From assembly GCA_902729315.2 (NCBI GenBank), contig LR746264.1, positions 10,385,878-10,449,877 on the forward strand: a stretch of 64,000 bases of DNA, read 5' to 3'. A program made the translations under genes and the position numbers. This stretch comes from Spirodela intermedia. Taxonomy: Eukaryota > Streptophyta > Magnoliopsida > Alismatales > Araceae. Positions 39,315-53,818 of the stretch are shown here, piece by piece (the first letter of the stretch is position 1; every line of letters starts with the position of its first letter). Under the pieces are notes generated by a model. It was not told the origin of the DNA. It ran no database searches and saw nothing but the letters and a program-made list of their open reading frames with translations.

Positions 39315-40278
39315 GTTTCTTGGTGTTTTATATTTAATATGAGTAATTTCAAGCTCTTCTCAATCTTCATCTCTTCTCCTTTCAGAGCAGACATAAATCA
39401 GGTGGCGTATCTTAACATGTGTGTATTGTTCCTTCCTATTACCATGGTTTCTCCAGTAAAGCCATTTTATATGATCCCTTCCTATTTCTCTATATTATTC
39501 ATCTCAGCACTCAATATTATCCAGTAAAGTCGAAATAGAAACCACACTTCTCAGTTGATCCAAAAGATTACTCAATTACTTGAAGATACAAGGATATCCT
39601 CATGTTTTCCTCTCCCATCCATCTGTTGGATTGCTTGAAGATACAAAGAAATCCTCGGTAATCTGAACTCACTCTCCGGTCAAGAACAATAAGCATGGAG
39701 ATCATTCAAGTATCCAAACTAGGAGTCGTTTCTCATGCTTTGATCCCCGATGAAGACCATACTCTTCTTCTGTAGAGCTTATGAATTCACTGGAAACTCC
39801 AGCTTGGAGAGAATTATGAAGAGGAAGAAGCTGCTGCAGTGAAGGGGAAAAAGGATCGACTCCGTCGAATTCAACGGAAACCCCAGCTTTAGTTGCTTCA
39901 GAGCTCCCGACAGGGCCACGCCATCAGCTCAGCAACTTCTCCTTCAAGAAATTGCACTCCACAACTTCTGCCACTATCTGATTTTGATCGAGATAGCGGA
40001 AAATTTGGGGAAGGTTCCCGGGCAAGTGGACGAGGATCAAGAATGAAGGAAAACCTAGGCGTCTTCATCCCTCACCGTCTCCATCGGTATATATTGTATT
40101 TTCTCGATTCAAAGGGACATCTACTGCATACCAGATGCAGATTAAGCTACGAAATATGTCGATTGGAATGGAGTTTCTCACAAGAATCGAAAGTCTCCCC
40201 GGATCTGCCGATCCGGAAGGAGAATGCCGTCGGCTAATGAGAAAATTGGGACGGGAAGGGGCGAGGCGGGTAATACGA

Positions 40279-40872
40279 CTATTTCTTGCTCTTGTTGAGC
40301 AGGGCGTCATCGACGACCTTGAGGTGCTTCCGCTGTTTTGACTTGGCGATCTTCTGCAGAGTCTTGGGGTTGGTGATCTTCTGGAGCATGGTGCCCGTGC
40401 GGAGGATGTTCTCCTTCTTCTTCTTCTCCCTCTCCTCTCGCTTCCTCCTCTTCTCCACCTTGCTCTGCCGGATCTCCTCCTTGAGCTCCTTCACCCGCTC
40501 CTGGAACGCCTTCTTCAACTCCTTCTCCTTGTTCCGCAGCTCCAGCGGCTTGCTCCGACGTGTCACTCGCATCGCCGACGACCGCTGCTGCCGCACCTGC
40601 TTCCACTTCCGGCCGGAGACCTTGCCGGCGATCACGCCGTCGTAGGACGGCCTCCCGAAGGGCGCCGGCTTGTCGGGATCCTCGAGGGACGGGACGGCCA
40701 CCCTCTTTGACGGAGGCGGAAGCTCTCCTCCTCCTCCTCCTCCTCCTCCTCCGCCGTCGCCGCCGGCGTCCACCTCCATGGCCTCCGCCGCATCTGCCGC
40801 GGCCCTCTTGCGCTTGTTCCTCTGCCCGCCGATCCCCTCATCGAGGAACCTGAAATCCAGCGTGCATGCCAT
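40279..40872 (-). CDS. CGR1/CCDC86-type rRNA-processing protein
   Basis: This is a single-exon frame of 197 residues; the ATG at 40872 starts MACTLDFRFLDEG. Basic KRKR-like segments and a poly-Gly run (about residues 37-48) precede the conserved part: VSGRKWKQVRQQRSS, RRSKPLELRNKEKELKKAF, then a long basic coiled coil (KELKEEIRQSKVEKRRKREE) and ILRTGTMLQKITNPKTLQKI. This is the layout of the Cgr1 family, nucleolar proteins needed for 60S pre-rRNA processing in yeast, with CCDC86 as the animal relative. The promoter supports the role: a telo-box and a TGGGCC element lie about 170 bases upstream, the pair typical of plant ribosome-biogenesis genes. The family call is good; function in plants is inferred from yeast. 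Confidence 0.85.
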   Translation of the reverse strand: MACTLDFRFLDEGIGGQRNKRKRAAADAAEAMEVDAGGDGGGGGGGGGGELPPPSKRVAVPSLEDPDKPAPFGRPSYDGVIAGKVSGRKWKQVRQQRSSAMRVTRRSKPLELRNKEKELKKAFQERVKELKEEIRQSKVEKRRKREEREKKKKENILRTGTMLQKITNPKTLQKIAKSKQRKHLKVVDDALLNKSKK

Positions 40873-41886
40873 CACGAAGTAGAGAGAGCAGGACCGACTT
40901 CCCTCCCTCTGATATCGCCGGCGATGGCGGCGGCGGCGGGGAAAGAGTCGAGGAGACCTCTCGCCGGGGAGAGGGGGGGGGCGGCTTTTATACGCAGGCC
41001 AGAGAGGCTCGGATCCGTCGGAATGGTGAGCAGGGCGGTGTTAGGGTTTTATTGGGCCGATTAAATTTTATGCATAATACATTTTCGGAAAGAAGTTGTG
41101 TAAAATTATTTACTCGTCCCTGTTGCCGGTGCCTGGTGCTCCAGGTCATTTAGAGAGAGAGAAAGTATATTTACAAATATACCCTCAAGAATATTTATTA
41201 TGAGATACTTCCAACAAGCTTGTTACGTCAGGAGCTATATGAAAGAGAAGTACAATTTAGCAGAAAAAGTAATTTATTGACAATTTTAAATTAATTGTGG
41301 TCTAAAAATGCAAACGGAGAAAATTCTTCCAATATACCCAGATTTTTCATAAAATCAAAGGCATCATCTGAGACGTACACTGGGCCGTAAAAGCCGAGCC
41401 CATTATCGGCCCACTGACGTATTATCCGTACGAAACATAATTCTGGTTCATTTCACTGTTCACCGAGAAGATACGTTTCAGCTCAAACTAAGAGCAAGAG
41501 GGAAAGGTGTCCTTTTTTAAGGGGAGTTGCCTTCTTTAGGTGAAAATTGATATTGACTATATGGCTATGCGAATCAATTCATCGGGGGCAGGACTTCGAG
41601 CTCGGTGATTTCTCGGCGCCGTCGCCTTCCCCCCGTCGTCGTCGGCGAGGAAGACGTGAAGAAGAAGGGAAACGAGCGGAGGACGGGGGAGGAGAGGGGG
41701 GGCTGGGGCTGGAGGCGAGGGACAGATCGAAGGAAGCCTCGGTTAGGGTTCTTGTTGGAGGGGAGGAGGGCCTGGGAATGGGGATCTGGGAATAGAACAG
41801 TTAGGAACGGTGGAGTCTGATCACAAACGTCCACTAATCTTCGTCTCCCGCGAATTGCTTCGGATTTCGAATTGGTTGTTCCCGCC
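40873..41886. promoter_or_regulatory. Head-to-head promoter region (CGR1-like / YIP1-family)
   Basis: About 1 kb separates the two start codons. A telo-box lies at 41041-41049 and a site II-like TTGGGCC at 41052-41058. A second GGCCCA/TGGGCC cluster lies at 41388-41422, nearer the plus-strand gene. The segment 41090-41330 is AT-rich. The final 250 bases are probably the YIP1-family leader. Confidence 0.6.
41041..41058 (-). promoter_or_regulatory. Telo-box next to a site II-like element
   Basis: On the minus strand, GGCCCAA is followed by AAACCCTAA, separated by only two bases. This combination is common upstream of plant ribosomal and ribosome-biogenesis genes and sits upstream of the CGR1-like gene. 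Confidence 0.75.
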
Positions 41887-44800
41887 ATGGAAGACGCATA
41901 CGGCAGTCTCCCGTCCAGTCACCTGCTCGGCTCCGTCCCGGTGAGCGCCCATCCCGTCAAGAAACCAAGAAACCAAGAAACCAACAAACCAAGGGTTCTT
42001 TACTCGATTTAGTTTACCGTCACTTCCTTTCTGTTAACTTCTCGGGTTTCTGATCTTGCGATCCCTTGAGGTTCTTATCGGAAAGCGAGAGATTCTCTTT
42101 GACGAATGTTTAAAATTCATGCGTTCAAAATTTTAGGATACGGATTTCGCTCTCTCAGCGGCAATAGAATTTGCTTAGGTTTCTTGTGGTTCGCTGGGCG
42201 GGCATTATCTCATCTATCTTTTGCACTTTTAACTTGTTGTCGAGCTTGAATAATCAACGAAAATGAACTTCACCTTTCCATTGGGTTCGTTGGAATAGAC
42301 TATTAGTCTGATTATTTGATCGAAATAACTACGTGCAGGCCGTGATTCCTCCAAACGAGAAACCCGAGAACAAAGAAGGTACATGTACAGTGCCTTCATT
42401 TTGCTTTTGTTTCCCAGTGTTTCACGTCTCCTGTGGCCTCTGACTTCAATGATTGGAGCTCGATTTGGTCCTAGTGTCCCTCTCGTTGACAAATGGGAGG
42501 ATAGCCTGTGTTTTCCTACTCTGATATCCTGTTTCCACATAGGTGCAACTGCAAGCATGCAGATGTTTCCACCTGGCAATGGAGGTTATCGGGCTCCTGG
42601 CAGTTCTAACGGTATGTGATATATGTTGTAACTGACTCCATGGTTTGACATATCTGTAATAAAAGAGTTACACTACTAGACACAGAAGATTGTGGCTGGA
42701 TTTGAGATGAATTTTAAAGTAAATTGCTGTTCGAATCAAGAAAGTCGATGGAGGCTTCACAGTCTTGGTCTTATTAGGTTGTCATTAGGTGGTCTCGACC
42801 GCTGGTTATCTCTTTCAGTTGTAAGGTCACCAATTCTTGATGAATTGTCGTCATAGTCAGGATTCATGATGTGAATGATTTAAGTCAAAACATTCCACAG
42901 TGGAGAAGAAAACATAAGTTTAAAACTAAAAGAAGTGAATCTGAAAATTCTTTGCAATTTGGATGCGAGTTTCAATAGCGAGGCTGTATAGGACAACTTC
43001 AAGTAAGGGTTTGTTGGAGATACAGAAGTCAGGGAGGAATTAGTAGTTGGATAATTTGAAAAAAAGAGGGATGATTTTATACTGTGCTTAGTTATGGGTG
43101 TCCAATTCTATGACATTCGTGCTCCTTACCATTTAATAGTTTCGCTATTTTTAAATAGGATTCTTCTTGAAGGTTTTTAAAGTCCAAAAAAATGAATTTA
43201 TACATAGAAGCAACTTTATTTGGAAGGCTGGTGCTGCTTCACCCGAAGATCCAGTGGAAATCCAACCATACTGCATCTGAAATCCAACCCGACGGTGCCA
43301 GTTAAGCGAAGAATAACCTTCTATCTAGAAACGGAGTTGGCTATATATGTGGAGGTGCATTTACTTCCTTCTATTTTTTTTTTCTGGGAGTAGCTGTATA
43401 AACAAAAATAAAAGCGTATCAAGGAAAAATCTTCTTAGTGTGGAAATATGACCACGAATATCTACATCACCTTTCCACTCAGGATGATATATTGGTACAT
43501 GGCATGGGCTCAGAATCAGTGATAACCCCCCTTAGCCCACATATGATATGATGGCTCAACAGAGATTGCTGTTTAAGGAAAATAAAGGTTTTTAAGGAGA
43601 TAACTATTTTTTAGAACCATGGATTTGAGGAGTAAGAATGAAGAAGTGTACTTTTATCTTGTACGTAAAAGGAATTGGAATAATTAGTGCAGGAAAAAAT
43701 GATAATTTTTCTGTTAACAAATGTAAAGGAAAGTAAGTCACTCTGCCCAAATATGGGGACGTCTTTCGATCTACTCTCTTATCCGATTAAGTTGTAAATA
43801 AAACGGGCATGAAAGAGGATACATATGACCATCCATTACCCATACTTTTTTGTTTTAGTCATATACCCCCTCCTCCCCCACCCCTGCCTAAAAAATAAGA
43901 GAATATTTTTCAATCTGAAAACCTTACACGGGCTTCGATTTTTTTTTTTCAATTCATCTTCCATTTGAATTATTCACTTGAACATTAGTATTTTTAAAGG
44001 TGTAGTATATATTAACCTTTTTGATACTTGTCTTGGGGCTTCATTCGGTATTTTGTCATCTTTCTGCAATCTTTAAGCTAATGTACCTATTTAGTTGCAA
44101 GTTGCAGCTGAAGAATCGCAATGCCAAATTTGGAGTAATGTAGAAAATTGTCCACACAACTTATATTTTGTGCAAAACTTGGAATAAGGAGCCGCACTTG
44201 TTACTCCTGACTATTATATCCCGGACAGTTCGTCATTTCAAGTCGAGCTTTATTTTTGCTGCGGATCTTGAGTAGCTTGACTATTTAAATGTGATGTAAA
44301 TTCACTGTTCTGTAGGCATTATGACTAGCATTTCCACTAATGACTTAGATCATCTGTTGACACCCTCGCCCTGTAGGCAGCTCGAAATTGATTGAGACAT
44401 TTTCATTAAAGTCTTCTACAGGCATCCATTGGGCAAAAAACCTTTTTTTAATTTTATTTTACTGCTTCTTGGTAAATAACAGCTTATTTTTCTACTTCGA
44501 TTTTGTATTCTCTTGCGCTTCGTAATGCTTGACAATGTCACATGTATGGCATGTGCACAACAGAGCGAAATATTTTTGTTTTTGTTCTATTGTCTTTTGG
44601 GATTAGATAGCTTCTCTTTATCTGTAATTCCTTTTTACAACATTACCACTCACGCAGTTGGGGATGAGCAACCTGCAACGAGCTGGGCTGGAGTATTCAG
44701 CATTTCATCATACACCCCTTATTTCAATGTTGACACTGATGTTGTGGTGGATAGGCTCATGAGCTCTGTTTATCCCCTTCGTGGAGATTTTTTCAGCAAG

Positions 44801-46220
44801 ATTGGTGCTAATCCTGATTTGTAAGTTGCCCATCTTGTAAGCTCGACTGTAAGCATTCTACTGAATGTGAGCAGGCTATGCCTTATTATTTTATTCAAAA
44901 GGTTTGACGGCGCTCCAAGTGCCAGTTGAATGGTTATCTGGAGGCAGTGATTTGAATTTCTCGGTTTGTTTATGAGAAGAAGAAGAAGAAGAAGAAGAAG
45001 AAGTGGTTGCTAAGATAAGCCTCTGGCTTATTTCTGAAATCCTTTCTGATGTGAGATTTTCTTTTCAGATACGCGCCAGTTTGGATCTCAACAACCCTGG
45101 TATTCATGTTAGCTGCTCTTGGAAATTGTGCCAGTTATCTAATGAAGAAAAAGGATCCAAGTCACCAGTGGCTCTTTGATGTGGCTTATTTTAATTGGTC
45201 TGCGGGTGTGGTGTATGGTTATGTGCTCATAGTACCAGCGGCATCTTACTTTTTGCTCCAGTACCTTGGATCAAACGGAAGCCTCATACGTCTCTGGTGT
45301 CTCTGGGGTTACTCACTTTTCATCTTCATACCAGCATCTGTAAGTATCCAAAATTACATAATATCTTTAAATTTCCTCTTCTGGCTGAGTGCAAGATATT
45401 TATTTCTTAATCGTGAATAACTTTTCTCAACTTCTCGGGAATTTTGCATTAATTCACTACTTTTCATCTATGAACGTTTGACTAATTGGAGTATACCCAC
45501 TATGACTAATCGAATATCAGACATAGTTTTTATTTTGAATTGATGGATTTTTTGTGAGTGTTAGAGTGGGTAAGAGCTTCAGATACCGGTGTAGTAAATT
45601 AATATCCGAATTAGTCTGGAACTATTTAAGTAGAAGAGTATACCAACTCTCCTTGCTTGGCCTTGAGACGCGGTGTAATGGCGCAGGTAGTTTCCAACGT
45701 TCATAGTCAGGTAGTGTCGCTGTGCACCGGTCTGAGACCGACTCATCGCTTTCTGTGGAGATTTACGGGCAATGCCTGGCCCAGATGTCCCATTAATTCG
45801 AGGTTGCAAACCATGCGAGTCTAGGTCAACATCGCTCTGCTATGCTTAGGATATCTGTCTTTTTTTTTTTCCCCAAGTTCTTCTTGAGACCATCGCCTTT
45901 CCCCATATTTTTGTAAATACATGTAGAAGAGGAAGGTAAAAGCGTAAAGGGTCTCCTATGTTACCATTTAGAGCACGGATTGTTGCCACTTTTGGGTGTC
46001 CTAAGATTCTTGGGTTGACTGCGTCCAGCTGCTCTTGGTCGTTCCGGTGGAGGTCTTCCGGTGGGTCATCATTCTCCTCGCTGGTTCTGCGTCGGCTGGT
46101 TTCATCTCGTTGAACCTGAGGACCTACACCGAGGGGCACGACCTCATGGTGTGGGTGGTCAGCGTCTTCTTGCTGCAGTTTTTCCTGGCTATCCTACTGA
46201 AGGTTCTCTTCTTCGCATAA
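41887..46220 (+). CDS. YIP1-family membrane protein (YIPF1/YIPF2-like)
   Basis: Six exons: 41887-41940, 42339-42378, 42543-42611, 44658-44820, 45069-45339, 46029-46220. All phases match and give 262 residues. The hydrophilic N-terminus contains SPxSYTP-like SSYTPYFNVDTDVVVDRLM and YPLRGDFFSKIGANPDLYAPVWI, a signature of plant homologues of animal YIPF1/2. Five hydrophobic segments follow, including TTLVFMLAALG, GVVYGYVLIVPAASYFLL, WGYSLFIFIPASLLLVVPV, WVIILLAGSASAGFISL and a C-terminal VFLLQFFLAILLKVLFF. YIP1 proteins sit in ER, Golgi and trans-Golgi membranes and act with Rab GTPases in vesicle traffic. Intron 3 is about 2 kb and AT-rich; intron 4 has an (AAG)n run. The gene converges on the ACC oxidase gene 360 bases downstream. 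Confidence 0.93.
44973..45003. repeat. (AAG)n microsatellite in a YIP1-family intron
   Basis: About ten AAG units in intron 4. Confidence 0.9.
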
Positions 46221-46579
46221 AGTCGGCGGCCGTGTATAGGTTGGTACAACGTGGCCCACCACCTTCCGCGTCCTTCGGATACGGATCCCTCTTTTTTTTA
46301 TTTTTTTCTTCTTTTTGCCACCGGTTCCTGTCTAGCGAATTGCTTCCATAAATGGTAATATCCGTGTGATCACCTCTGCCTATTTTCATGATATTCACGT
46401 CTGCGGATACGCATTCTCGATCATTTATCTTGTCCAGGCGGAATTACATTAAAAAGAAGTGCTGGGTTACAATGCTGCGATACTCCAAGTCTTCCCCGCC
46501 GTTGACTATTATTGGAGTGGAAGGTGGGTAGGAAGACGGAGAAGGCTGACTAGTTCTCCCGGTGGGTCTGCCCGGGTGG
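46221..46579. other. Convergent 3' ends
   Basis: This is the short space between the YIP1-family and ACC oxidase stops. A T-rich stretch lies at 46286-46312. Nothing else is seen. Confidence 0.5.
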
Positions 46580-48381
<1,802 letters not shown>

Positions 48382-48502
48382 GGCCGGAGCTCACCCGGAT
48401 AATATCTCTCCCCGGAGACGAAGTCGGCACAGAAGAAACCAGTGCAGCGAGAGAGAGAGAGAGAAACTTGGTCACTGGTGCTCCACGCCCATCGCGGATG
48501 GG

Positions 48503-48510
48503 TATTTATG
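48503..48510 (-). promoter_or_regulatory. TATA box of the ACC oxidase gene
   Basis: CATAAATA on minus lies in a GC-rich context 122 bases upstream of the ATG, leaving a leader of about 95 bases with a (CT)n run. Confidence 0.6.
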
Positions 48511-50734
48511 GGCGCGAGGGTGATATGCGGCCATTGGATACGAAGGGAGCTTGAGTGGGGTTCGCCGAGTGAGGCTGAGTTTCTGTACAGGGGGGCCTGA
48601 ACCATTACGCAGACGGTCCCGTCTTCTTCCTCTGCCCCCTCCAATTATTGTCCTCTTCACTATATCCCCTTCTCACGTACAGCCGACATGTAGCGATTTG
48701 ACCGCTCCGGAACTCGTGCGAAGCGGCTTGCACTGTGGAGTGAGAGTCTCTGACTTGTCGGACATGCAGTGGACTTTGGCCACGTTATGAGCCGTGGCAG
48801 CATACCATTGGGGGATGCAGCCCTAGCTACATGGAGCCTTCCGTGTGAGCCGTTCTTTTGTCCATAGCCATGCGAGGCCAGAGGAAAAGAATAGTCTTCG
48901 GCGAGGTCAATCCAGGGCCAGGGTGAGGGCCAGTGGATGCCCGCCACGTGTTCGCCTAGTTTCGGCGGTCGTACAGGACGCCCGTCCGTGAGGGGCTTTT
49001 GGCTCGGTGCATTCAACTCCGATGGCCGGCGGCCTCCCGCCGGCGGGACCGCCATGATGACGAAGATGACAGTCGGGAGCTCCGGGTCAGACGGGGTCGG
49101 GGCCCACAGGGCTCCATCGAAATGGAAGGAAGCGGGGCCGGCGGCGGCGGCGGAGGAGGAGGACGTACACAGGAGAACCACGTTGGTGCCGGCGGAGCGA
49201 GGTCAGCTGGAGGGGAAAGCGGCCGCAGCGTCCCTTATCCGGTGAGAGGGTGGCGGCCACTGCAGATGTGCGTGGGGGCCATGTCGGGGAGAGGTCGAAG
49301 CGGGAAAACGACGATCCGGAGGCATGTGTTTTGTCCGATACGATAAATATTATATATTCAAGCCGGGCAAGTGGCCCGGATTGGGAACCGTGGTTGGATA
49401 ATCGGAGGGCCTGAAATTCCGGCCGAATATTAACAAGCATGATGCCGCGGTGCTGCTCGTTGGGTGCAACCTGGAGCTTCGCGTGCCGCCATCCCCGGCT
49501 TCGCTGAGACTCTCGTCCACCGACTCGTTCTCGTCGCCGATAGAGACCGAGCACGATTCATTTAGGCTCCCAGTTAGCGCCATCTTGTTCTTCTCCTTCT
49601 TCCTCCTCTTCTTCTTATCGTCCTTCGGTTGCTGGCTCCAAGGTGTACGGCGCCGCCGCAGAAGCCGGCCCCAAGTATAATAGCCAGGCGAGCTCCGAGG
49701 AAGAAGAGCAGCGTTGCCACGGAAATCTCGCCCCTGGATGAATAAGACCCTGCTTCCGAAGAGTAAATGAGGCTCCGTCAGGAATTTCTAAAGGTACTAC
49801 TGCCTCTGCCGGTGGTCGTGTTAAATACGAAGGCGTCGTATCTCATAGATTTAATCCATGTATCGTTGACCGTCTGAAGAGGAGCAATCTCAGTTAATGG
49901 CAGATAGGTCAAGTGGGAGATGACGACCTGTCCTTTCTTTTCTGGGTTGAAAACCTTCCCCACGTTCGATTTCTCTCGCCGTCCGACGATAAGGAGTTCA
50001 CGACGACGATGAAGACGGGCCATGCGCCAGCCCGGGTCGCGTGCGCCGCTTGGAAAGAGATTAGATTTGGACAAAGGATGGATCTTGTTCCTGTAAATAG
50101 AATAAGCCTACAAAGATTGCCAAGCACGTCTTCTAAAGCTCTCTATCGTCGATAAATCCGATCAAATGTTTTGTTAGATCTTGTCCGAGTTTATGGGAAT
50201 TGAATGGTTCGGTTTTGTGAGCTCATCAATCGACCATCTTGAACTCTTCCTTGGAGTGCTCCATCTTGGATTTAGGCGTTGTTATACTTGTCACACATGT
50301 GAACTTTAATGGAAATTGAATATCATGATCTCATATTTCCAACTACTAAAATTTCCTGAAAACGACAGGTTTAATCTACTGGATTCAAGACGGATAGATT
50401 CCATGCGTCTCGGAATAAGCGGTTATAAATGCCGTCATTGAATTGTCTCTTCATAAGTTGGGTTAGGAAACGTTGACCTTGTAAAATGAATGTGGATCCC
50501 ATCACAGCTGTAAAATGAATTATCCCCTGGATAGGGAAAGGTCAACGAGTCGAGGCAACCAACGGGAAGGGCCTCGATCTCTGGAAGTGCTACAGATTCG
50601 CACGATTTGAAGATGACTATAGACCCCAACGCGATCCTCAATCATTACGCCTCGTTAGAACCAGGACAAGAAAGATACCGCTCGTGAAGTCCCCTGGAGG
50701 ATAGTCTAAAAACATCGCTATAATATAGTGATAT
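48511..50734. other. Upstream of ACC oxidase, no gene recognised
   Basis: GC-rich to about 49.7 kb, then mixed. One minus-strand frame at 49350-49583 has an ATG in good context but matches nothing known to me. No other supported feature. Confidence 0.45.
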
Positions 50735-50756
50735 AGATAAGGGAGGAGGGAGGGGG

Positions 50757-50792
<36 letters not shown>

Positions 50793-51153
50793 GGAGAGGG
50801 GAGAGGGGAGAGGGAGAGGAGAGAGGAGAGAGAGAGAGAGAGGAGAGGAGAGGGAGAGGGTAGAGGAGGAGGGGAGAGAGAGAGAGAGAGAGAGGGGAGA
50901 GGGGAGAGGAAAGAGAGAGAGGAGAGTGGAGAGAGAGAGAGAGTTAGAGAGAGGAGAAGGGAGAGAGAGTTAGAGAGAGGAGAGGGGAGAGAGAGTTAGA
51001 GAGAGGAGAGGGGAGAGAGAGTTAGAGAGAGGAGAGGGGAGAGAGAGTTAGAGAGAGGAGAGGGGAGAGAGAGTTAGAAAGAGGAGAGGGGAGAGAGAGT
51101 TAGAGAGAGATAGATAGATGATAGAGAGAGAGAGAGATAGAGAGATAAATAGA

Positions 51154-51184
<31 letters not shown>

Positions 51185-51186
51185 TC
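50735..51186. repeat. GA-rich minisatellite
   Basis: Runs of GA and GGGGAGA lead into about seven copies of a 26-base unit, GTTAGAGAGAGGAGAGGGGA plus GAGAGA, at 50941-51105. GATAGA variants then end the block at the (GA)n run before 51187. Confidence 0.93.
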
Positions 51187-52574
51187 CTTGTCGCCGCAGC
51201 TGTTAACTAGAGGGTTCGATGGGCATCTCACCCAGCTGTATAATGTTCGCTCAGGCCCGCTAGGACAAGTAGATTGCGAACTCGAACCTTCCGCTGCTAC
51301 TTCGCTGATTGTTTCCGTGACGTTCCTGACTCTTCGATGATTGAGGGGACTTTTTTCATGAACGGCATCGAGGCAGCATCGCACGCGAAGTGGCATCGCC
51401 GATATTCTTGGACGAAGACTGGACCGGTGCTAGTGGTGCAGCCGATCAACATCTCCTCAGTCTTGGTTGCTACGGCACTACCTCCCCCACTCAGAAGGCT
51501 TTCGTCATCTGCTTTGCAGCCATATCCTTGTTCTCCCTGGGCCCGGAGGTGGTTCTTCTCTCTGGTGGTCGGAGCTCGAGTTCGTGATGTGCCAATCTTT
51601 TTCCGGGGGAATTGCGTGAGCATACAATTCCCCCATATTCTGTTTTGAACTCTCTCTCTCTCTCTCTCTCTCCCATCCCTTTCTCCTCTCATAATTTTTT
51701 GACGTATCTGCCGAGCTTTTTCCCTGGTCCACACTGGAATTTTAGGATGCTCCATGCTTTTGGGCTTGCTTCAAGAGTAAGAATGAAAATTCCTATTTTC
51801 TTGTCGCGGAAGGGTTTTTTCTCTCCAAAAGGATGCTAAAAACCCTGAAGGAAGGTTAAGAGTGAAATAGGATACTACGCTTAGTTATGTACACACATAT
51901 ATACATTTGCAGACACAATATATTTTTAACGAAAAACATATTTAAATACTTGATCTCACTAGATCCAACATCGCCGATCGGAAAAGCAGGGTTATTGCTC
52001 GTGCTTGGCGTCGACGGCTGGAAGTCCAATCATGGGTGAGGCCTAGCTGAGCTGAGGGCTCAGAGACCAAGGTCGTCAAAGGTTACTAGCATCTAGCATC
52101 TGAGAATGACTATTTGTATTAGCTAATCATCTAAATAAAATTTTAATTCGAGCTTTAGTATGTGAATAATATAAATAGGATGACTACCATAATAAAGTTG
52201 TGAGACTATTCACATTAAAACTAATTGATAACGAGCAGTGAAGCCGATCCTTAAGAACTTCGAAATTTATTTTACTCTAAATTATGATAGTTATACTTAA
52301 GTTGACTAGAGGGGAGTCAGGTGGCATGGGCTCTTTCAGACGCATTCAATTCCAGCTTAACTCTTTCCCGCGTTGTCAAGTCATCGTACGTAGGAGGTCT
52401 AGGAAGGCTTGCGGTGTAGCCATGTTCCCGTTGACAGATTACTCAATCCTGACCGAGCGGTGTGAAGGCTCGGCCTTCAATGGTGCATTTGGGCAATATG
52501 TAAGTTACAGTCGTCAACTACTGGCTGGAAATTCTCCCCGTCTCCTCGGACTTCTCGTGTCCTCTGTTATACGT

Positions 52575-52579
<5 letters not shown>

Positions 52580-52627
<48 letters not shown>
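52580..52627. repeat. (GA)n microsatellite
   Basis: About 24 GA units. Confidence 0.95.
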
Positions 52628-52631
<4 letters not shown>

Positions 52632-53725
52632 TGGGAGATTCAACTCGTTAGTCGAAGTGCCTAGGGAACTCGAAGAGCTTGACGAGAGACCAGGCCATCA
52701 CAGTAACAGGTAGTTCCAAACGCTAACCGTTTCTCTATTTTTGGCTTCTCTTTATACTAGTCATGAAGCATCAAAGTAATGAAACGTTCTTAAATCTACT
52801 CAGCTATTGGCCAAGGATTATAACATATAACCTCAACACCGTCTGGATTTAGAAAGATGATGAAAAGGTCGACAACATGACGAGACTCCCTTTCGTCCCT
52901 CTCGAAGTATTTTTAACATGAATGAGTAAAATTTTCTATCGAGTGAAGGCACCACTATATTCAAATAGACATTTAATACCTTTTAAATAACTATATTTCG
53001 CCGTGTGAGCTTACATGTGCCAACTTTTGGATGATAGTATGCAAACAGCACACGGGCACACAAGCTTGGAGGCGAGATGGCTGTCCTTGGCATCGGTTGA
53101 AGGGGATGCGTTGACCACGAGGGTGGTGAATGGTGATTCAAAACAGCGATTTCATCATCACCGGGAACCATTGACTAGTCTCTCCTCGTGGATTCTCTTC
53201 CCCTATATGGCCTTCAATTAGCCCTAGGACATGATGTGGAACTGGATGACCTGATCGTGCATTTCATCGTGTTGCATGAAATTTCTGACAATTGAAACGT
53301 CGAGTCGTCTACTCAGCTCTGAGGTCGTTCCTGTGCGCCATCGGTGGCCGATAGAGGACGAAGTCGCCCTGCCATCCAGAAGGTGTCGAGGGGTTATCAG
53401 TCCCTATCAATTCTGAGGGAGGGGTCCAGAGGGGTTAGGCCCACATCACCATCGGATTAATTTAGTCAAAACTAGGCAAGCAGCACAGGAGCCGCTGGTC
53501 TGAGCTGCATAATCCACTGTTTATCTGATGAAATGTTCATCAACACGTGTAAATGCCGTCACTGTCGACATCAACCCAGGCTTTATATGTAGAGGCAGCG
53601 GCATACTTATACGCAGCGAGGTGTGGAGCTGTAAATGTTGAGAAGGGTGTCTTTTTTCAAAGCTCCCATAAACATTTGTTAGCAGAATCAAAAAGTCACC
53701 TTAAACACCTGTTCTAGTTACCCGT

Positions 53726-53818
53726 CACAACACACTGGCCTTCGATTCATTGGAAATGCATACTTCATCAATGCTAAGCTTATGGTTGAGCTTAGTGATA
53801 ATAGGCCGGTGTGTTGTG
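53726..53818. repeat. Imperfect inverted repeat with nested hairpin
   Basis: CACAACACACTGGCC (53726-53740) is complementary, with one mismatch, to GGCCGGTGTGTTGTG (53804-53818). Between them, GCTAAGCTTATGG and TTGAGCTTAG form a second hairpin. Related words recur just downstream (AATGCTAAGATTATGGTGTG at about 53839). Confidence 0.7.

Larger units (their letters stand above)
38159..40278. other. Intergenic region with recent duplications
   Basis: A near-identical tandem duplication lies at 38511-38810. Other short repeats are TGGATGGACTAGT twice (38961, 38996) and CTTGAAGATACAA twice (about 39580, 39635). A 13-base inverted repeat lies at 39272-39314. The mix looks like degraded mobile DNA, but I see no element ends or transposase. 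No gene is recognised. Confidence 0.5.

Noticed and set aside
39150-39527. 125-codon hydrophobic plus-strand frame
   Set aside because: It is a T-rich sequence giving Phe/Ile/Ser; it includes the small inverted repeat and has no family match.
49350-49583. 77-codon minus-strand frame with good start context
   Set aside because: The first 48 codons look protein-like (acidic, Ser-rich), but I recognise no family, and the end is low-quality sequence.
50941-51105. Regular 26-base repeats resembling a CRISPR array
   Set aside because: The units are head-to-tail with no unique spacers, in a plant nuclear context; this is a minisatellite.
51274-51648. 124-codon plus-strand frame
   Set aside because: No recognised motif; overlapping frames in the same stretch are equally open.
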